Source of the DNA: Psilocybe azurescens | Taxonomy: Eukaryota; Basidiomycota; Agaricomycetes; Agaricales; Agrocybaceae | Reading direction: 5' to 3' | Length of the DNA stretch: 64,000 bases | Assembly (NCBI GenBank): GCA_023853785.1 | Contig: JAJIRX010000793.1 | Coordinates: 53,381 to 117,380 of the forward strand | Shown: piece by piece, positions 58,153 to 64,000 of the stretch | Position numbering within the stretch: the first letter of the stretch is position 1 | Layout of the letters: every line of letters begins with the position of its first letter | Notes under the pieces: generated by a model | What the model saw: the letters and a program-made list of their open reading frames with translations, nothing else | Databases searched by the model: none | What the model was told of the DNA's origin: nothing | Made by a program: the position numbers and the translations under genes

Positions 58153-58842
58153 ACTGTATGTGGGTTGAACAATGTCTGTGATGGCGGCTTGGTAACATCA
58201 CATGTGACAGCCCTGCACATCACAAATGTCAAGACATTGTAATTCCATGAGTTCTTTATGGTTTCCTCCTTTTTTTTTTTTGTACAAGGGACATAGTATG
58301 CTATCTAAGCAATAAATTAAAAGGCTGAATTAATATTTTTATAGCCAATAAAATGCCAAAATCCGATATTATGGTACAAATTGCAGTTTTAGTCCTCATC
58401 TGTCCATTCATCATTATCATCCACATCCTTCTGTTTATCATCACCAATCTCTTCATCATCAGTACTATCCTCCTCAATCTCCTATTCACCATTCAAAATA
58501 AATCAACAGCATCTGAGAGTGCCTTCCTCTTCTCATCAGCCAATGGGTAATGCACCAGTAGCAAGATTTTGCTACAGCAAGCTTAAAAAGCTTCAGCTGG
58601 TCAGCCAGACAATTTTCTTTGAGCTTCATGACCTTCTCAGTATTTCACCCCTCACATATTCTCTGGTGACTGGAGATATTGAGAGTGAAGAAATGAGAGA
58701 ATAGAAGGAATATAGAGGGATTGAAGAGGAAACAAGAAACGAAAATAATAGAGAAATGGAGGAGATGAAGGGAATAGAGTTATTTATAGCCAATACGTAA
58801 TAGAGTGGAATTCCACAACTTAAAGCTGAGATCAACAATTTC
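58153..58842. other. Unassigned stretch with an acidic frame
   Basis: On the minus strand about 58385-58480 reads EIEEDSTDDEEIGDD and DVDDNDEWTDED then stops, like the acidic tail of a transposon or nuclear protein. The upstream part is not recognisable. Confidence 0.3.
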
Positions 58843-59790
58843 CCCACACCTTGGATCGGAATAAAATAGATTTCCACAGTTATCACTACTATCATACACC
58901 TACTATACACTGCTTATGTAATCCACCTTTTATAAGTAAAACAATTTCCCGCACCTCGGACCGAATAAAAATAGATTTCCACAGTTATCACTACTATCAT
59001 ACACCTACTATACACTGCTTATATAATCCACCTTTTATAAGTGAAAATAATTTCCCACACCTTTAGACTGAATAAAAAATAGATTTCCACAATTATCACT
59101 ACTATCATACACCTACTATACACTACTTACGTAATCCACCTTTTGATGAAAGAAACAATTTCACACCTTGGACTGAATAAAAAATAGATTTCCACAGTTA
59201 TCACTACTATCATACACCTACTATACATCACATGTAATCCACCTTTACGAGTAAAACAATTTCCCACACTGGACTGAATAAAAATAGATTTACAGTTATC
59301 ACTACTATCATACACCTACTATACATCGCTTATGTAATCCACCTTTATGAGTAAAACAATTTCCCACACCTTTGGACTGAATAAAAAATAGATTTCCACA
59401 GTTATCACTACTATCATACAACTACTATACACGCTACATAATCCACCTTTTAAAGAAAAACAATTTTCCACACCTTCGGACTGAATAAAAATAGATTTAC
59501 ACAGTTATCACTACTATCATACACCTACTATATATTGCTTATGTAATCCACCTTTTACGAGTAAAAACAATTTCCCACCCCGACCTGAATAAAAAAATAG
59601 ATTTACACAGTTATCACTACTATCATACACCTACTATACACTCGCTTATATAATCTATCTTATATCATACACCTACCGTACACTACTTATATAATCTATC
59701 TGTGATCATACACCTACTACGTATATACTGCTTATGTAATCTACCTGTATCATACACCCACTGTGACATCGCTTTATATAATCTACTGTT
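58843..59790. repeat. Satellite array, unit of about 105 bp, eight or more copies
   Basis: Each unit holds ACAGTTATCACTACTATCAT, ACACCTACTATACA, TAATCCACCTTT and AACAATTTCCCACACC. Units start at about 58867, 58973, 59080, 59185, 59286, 59390, 59497 and 59600. Copies become shorter and degenerate after 59640. Confidence 0.93.
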
Positions 59791-59809
59791 AATTAACTTG
59801 TTTTTTACA

Positions 59810-62800
59810 CACTTCAGATTCAATTTGGCCTCACTAGAATCACTAGTCTCTTCATCTAATCCTAATTCTTCATTTTCATCATCACTATCTGAAGACTCTG
59901 CCTTTCTTTTCTGCTTTGCAATTATATTTTGTGTGGTAAAATAGCATGTGTGTAGAAACCAATAAAATCAAGGTGTCATATGCAAGAAGATAGATTCAAA
60001 ACCACCCAGCCACGCGATTTAATTGTTCACACACTTGTGTATTAAAGGCGCGATACATGACTACATTATCATCATACAATAATTACAAGATTTGGAGCTG
60101 AACCATCATCTAGAGAAGGATGCAGTACTTTCGATACGATAATCATTGGCTCAGTGATTAATATAATGGTAAGTGTCCACAATAAATCTCGATGTTTTTT
60201 TCCACATAGCATCCCAACTTCCATTGGTAACAGCTGTTTAACACTTGACATCCCTTTGTCAATACATATGTAATCAGGACAATATTCTTCTGTCATATAA
60301 ACAGACTGCAAAAACTTTAATACATTGGGCTTGTGGATTCTGACCTATCAAATTTTGTCCACGCAATCACAACTCCACACAGCGTATAAAATAGTTTCTA
60401 CACAGTAATATCAAGCAGACTAAAATAATTTGGAGATGGAGGAGATACTCATTATTATCATCATGACATGAGTATTTGGTCCTTTTTTTGGGATGCCAAA
60501 CTGGCTTTCACCATAGTCTTGTAACATTCTACGCACACCAGACTGAGTTTGGCACGATATTTGGTGTATTTTTTCCATTCCGCCTGGATGTCTTTGACAT
60601 GCACTAGTTTTCCAATTTGAGTATTTGTACAATCTCAAACAAGACAACAAGATCCATACTCTTGCAGATGGTGATCACACAATGATCCTCCTTGAATTTG
60701 CAAGATTATTTGCACAGTGATCAATTGCACAATGCTATAAATAAAAGTTAATTCTCTCAAAAAGAAATACTAGTAAATTTACCGTTGGTCCCATTACAAT
60801 TCCATCGAACAACCATTTTCATATATTTCTTATCTATATCCATTGCATCTGATTCATCTGAACTATCTTCAGATATATATGATGATGCATTTTCAATATC
60901 CTCCATCTCTTCAGCCAATAAAGGTGATAGACTGTTTTCATCAACTCCAACTACAGCTGCTGGATTATTAAAAATAGCATCACTAGATTTTTGTATTCCT
61001 GTGTGCATTCTTTACAAGCATGTTTATCAGCTGCTCTTATAATCCCTTGTTCTCCTAATACTGCATATGCTTGAGTAGTAACCTCTGTAATATTAAGAGG
61101 GTCTTGGAGCTCAAGTTCAATTTGAGATTCACCAGCAATTGTATCGTGAATGAGTCTTGCACAAAAGCTTGCCAAATATGAGCAGCCAAAGATTAAAATC
61201 TGGTGCTCCATACGTAATATTCCAATAGTCAGAATATGCAGAAGGGCCAAGCATAAAAGCTATATGTTGCATTGATAGCAGCACTTGAAAACAACCGATC
61301 AACCCACAAATTAGAGCCAATTTTGAGGTACTTGGCTGAGTTAAGATAAACATGCTTTGGCTGCGCTGATCTATAACTAGTAGCAAGATATCTCACAATG
61401 ACCTGCAGAATATAATGACGTGGAACATTTACCAGTCAAGACAGGAACCTTCTTGTGAATCTTCAGTGTTTTATCAATGTTAAGTGGTATGTCCCGCTCT
61501 CTTGTAGTCTGTACTAATAATCTTGCTTCACATGTACGTGTTCCACAAACAAATGAAGGTGGACATATTACATGTGCAGGTTGGATTTCTTCAAAGCGAA
61601 ACATGTAAGAAGCTTTCCAGTATATTTGCCTTTACTGTAAGCGTGTCAAGTCTAATCCAACAGCCATTGCATTAAGCTTAGTAGCAATATAATCATTTTT
61701 ATTCTTTGCTGATAAAGTAGCTTCAAAATCATTATCAGAAAACAAAGTACTAGTTTTCTTTTTCCTATTTGATCCTTTAATGCCCTAGTTAGACCAATTA
61801 TCCATCCAGATATTTGAACTTCTCTCTTCTTTAAGTTCACTATGTTGTTGACGAAAATGAAGATTCAATAAATCTGAGTTTTCAGTGAGTAAATAAAAGC
61901 ACCAAGACTGTTGCAAGTGATATTTTTTTGCCAAAGTTTGATTCAATTATATGATTAAAAGCCTGGAAGGAGATCTCTGGAAATTTATTGTCTGTTTGAT
62001 TTCCAAAACTAAAGAAACCAGATTGAACCAGATTAAAAGCCATATTAAAACCCAATATTTTGATAGATATGACATAGCAAAAAGACAAAACAGAAGCCAG
62101 CTATCGTACAAATTGGACACAATCAATTTACAAACCTTTAAAATAAAAAGAAACAATCGCTTACTCAGTTGCTTTTCTCTTACCCTTGGCAATTCTTTTA
62201 CGTCGTTGTTGCCTCTGTTTCATCCTCATTGTCCTCCTCCTCCTCTGAACTTTTTTCTTCTTCTTCTTTAGCTTCTCATCAGATTTTCTTCCTTCTGACT
62301 TCTCTTCCAATTTTTCCCTCCAACTTCTGTTTACTCAGACTCGCCACTGCATTCTTCTTCAAGTTTCCCACAGTACCTTTTACATTCAACCAGTCCACCA
62401 AATCGGTCCACGCCAAGCTCCTATCATTATTTCCCCCAAAGTTCTTCAGTAGTCATACAATCAGGTTGATCTTCAAGCCAATCAACCATTTCTGTATAGT
62501 TTGTTGCACATTTAAGAGGTTTTTCCAACGTGCTGTAATACTGAGTCTTCGAAGAAAAATATTAACCAAGTCCACATAGGATGGAACCCAAGGTGTTGCT
62601 TCACGATCAAGACCAGCCTGAGCAATATGCCTCATCCATGCATCACTATACTTTAACTTCTCCATGATATCAAGAACTCGAGATAGCTCTTTGTACTTGG
62701 CATAGACAGCTCGGATAAAAAGCATAGTGGCGGACCAACATAAGGCAATGTAGTATCAATCTCCAAGAAAAGAAGGAGGGTCTCAATCTGCAGCATAGAA

Positions 62801-63290
62801 AGGTATGTTGGACCAGCATTTGGAAATGCAGACAATGTTTTGACACGCAAAGCATGAGAACTAGATGATCCAGATGCTGAACGTGAAAACTCAGACAAAG
62901 AACTGCAGATAGTACAGAAGCTGAGCGACGAGAGAAAAAGATGGTGGTATTGCAGATGCAACCTCAAGATTGTTTTCCTATTCTATTTAAATAACAAATA
63001 CCTAATTAGAAAACAGAGAACCTAAAAAGAGAGTCACCGCAGGCCCATAAGGAGTTTGTGTCTCCAATGTGTTTCATGCATGTTGTCGATCACCTGATTA
63101 TAGCGACCTTTGACTATCCATTTCTTGATGAAGCACATAGATGCGATGATTATCTTCTGTTCAACCATATTTATTAATAATTCAGAAAAATCAAAAATAG
63201 AGACATACTTCAAACTGGAGAGTAGCGCTGCAACACCAGTGAGAACAGAAGCAAGTTTCTCCTCATATGGAAGTTGAACACTCATAATAG
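59810..63290 (-). pseudogene. KDZ (Kyakuja-Dileera-Zisupton) transposase, CxC-type, heavily decayed
   Basis: On the minus strand, N to [139 protein letters not shown] (a Cys cluster of the type found in Agaricomycete KDZ proteins), PAAVVGVDENSLSPLLAEE, SGVRRMLQDYGESQFG, EEYCPDYICIDKG, DDGSAPNLVIIV, YRAFNTQVCEQLN and an acidic tail RKAESSDSDDENEELG. At least five frameshifts and several stops separate these blocks. Family assignment rests on motif order recalled from Agaricomycete KDZ proteins. Terminal repeats were not found; the satellite array lies at the 3' end. Confidence 0.7.
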
Positions 63291-63876
63291 CTGACTCATC
63301 AATGTTGAGTAAAGTGGGTCGATCCTTTGAAACAAAGAGATTGACAGTTGCATCAAGTTCGATATGATCTGAGACTTATTGCACAAATCCCAGTCCCAAT
63401 TGGACACATTGCCAACTGCATTCCCTCAAAGTATCCCTCCAAAAGATTTAGATGCACCATTGTGATTTTCTTGTCTTCCTCTCTCAATAGTTTTGGCCAC
63501 AGTGGACTATTTATTTGAACATCTATATTATTTACAAACTAAATACACAATAATAATAGCAATAATAATAATAAATACCATGATCAGGGCCTACAGGGAA
63601 GAGGCATCATCTCGATGTACATGGCCTGCAGCAATAGTGGTAGACACAACCAAACCATCAGCAGCAGTGAGAGAGGGCCACTGCTGTGGTCAGAGATTCC
63701 CATAGAATAATCAACAGCAGCCACAGTGTGAAGGTGCACAGACTCTGACTGACTGATGCCTGAGGCCTGGAAAGGAACTCACTATCAGCAGCAGTGGAAG
63801 CACACTGTGCTGACTATAAGGCTTGCCTTTGGGTGGGCCATATTGAATGCCAGGTTTGACAGGTGCAGAAAGTGTG

Positions 63877-63917
<41 letters not shown>

Positions 63918-64000
63918 GCAGTACCTGAGAAGGGGCAGAGGAGGCACTGTCCTCACTGCTGCTGCTGCCTTGTTCTCCATGGTCTTCTTGGCCTTGGTCC
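63291..64000. other. Repeat-like DNA at the window edge
   Basis: Contains AATAATAATA runs near 63550-63575 and a CAT microsatellite (63877-63917). Protein-like frames are not recognised. Confidence 0.5.
63877..63917. repeat. (CAT)n microsatellite
   Basis: About thirteen uninterrupted CAT units. Confidence 0.97.

Overview
The window comes from a filamentous basidiomycete, most likely an Agaricomycete (mushroom-forming fungus). The evidence is many 50-60 nt introns, a DUF6535 membrane-protein relic, degenerate KDZ (Kyakuja/Dileera/Zisupton) transposase sequence, a laccase, and a WC-1-type LOV/PAS photoreceptor in which I see no GATA zinc finger. About two thirds of the window is transposon-derived or has no recognisable gene. 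Intact host genes are confined mainly to 22.9-23.4, 32.5-35.3 and 42.3-51.5 kb.

Layout. 0-6 kb: a dynamin/AIG-like GTPase gene, split by an 855-bp fold-back CACTA-type element and a degenerate DDE transposon. 6.3-8.3 kb: DUF6535 relic on the minus strand. 8.6-18.9 kb: repeat territory bounded by 12-bp inverted CACTG termini. It contains a solo LTR with a perfect 5-bp target duplication, three related hAT-type MITEs (two inserted end to end and sharing three copies of one 8-bp target), another hAT-type MITE with a perfect 8-bp target duplication, a segmental duplication, and a region dense in GCGATCGCC-like sites. 19.3-22.6 kb: GC-rich decayed gene of unknown family. 22.96-23.34 kb: small secreted 8-cysteine protein. 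24.15-28.46 kb: class II aldolase gene with a 3.2-kb insertion between conserved exons, including a 2.08-kb element with an 8-bp target duplication. 32.5-35.3 kb: laccase. 35.3-42.35 kb: no gene recognised. 42.35-51.0 kb: ribosomal protein L10 (uL16), WC-1-like photoreceptor, pyruvate dehydrogenase kinase. 51.4 kb: intron-containing tRNA-Gln(CUG) followed by a decayed copy. 51.9-58.2 kb: an inverted-repeat element and three Tc1/mariner elements, all with broken transposases. 58.8-63.3 kb: a satellite array and a degenerate KDZ element.

The host genes do not form an obvious pathway. Laccase would act outside the cell in phenol/lignin oxidation, the WC-1-like protein in blue-light sensing, PDK in mitochondria to limit pyruvate oxidation, and RPL10 in the ribosome. 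Most striking are the laccase gene (21 exons, including 6-, 9-, 9-, 10-, 14- and 17-nt exons that complete the copper-binding motifs), three apparent GC-AG introns, and the unusual transposon structures.
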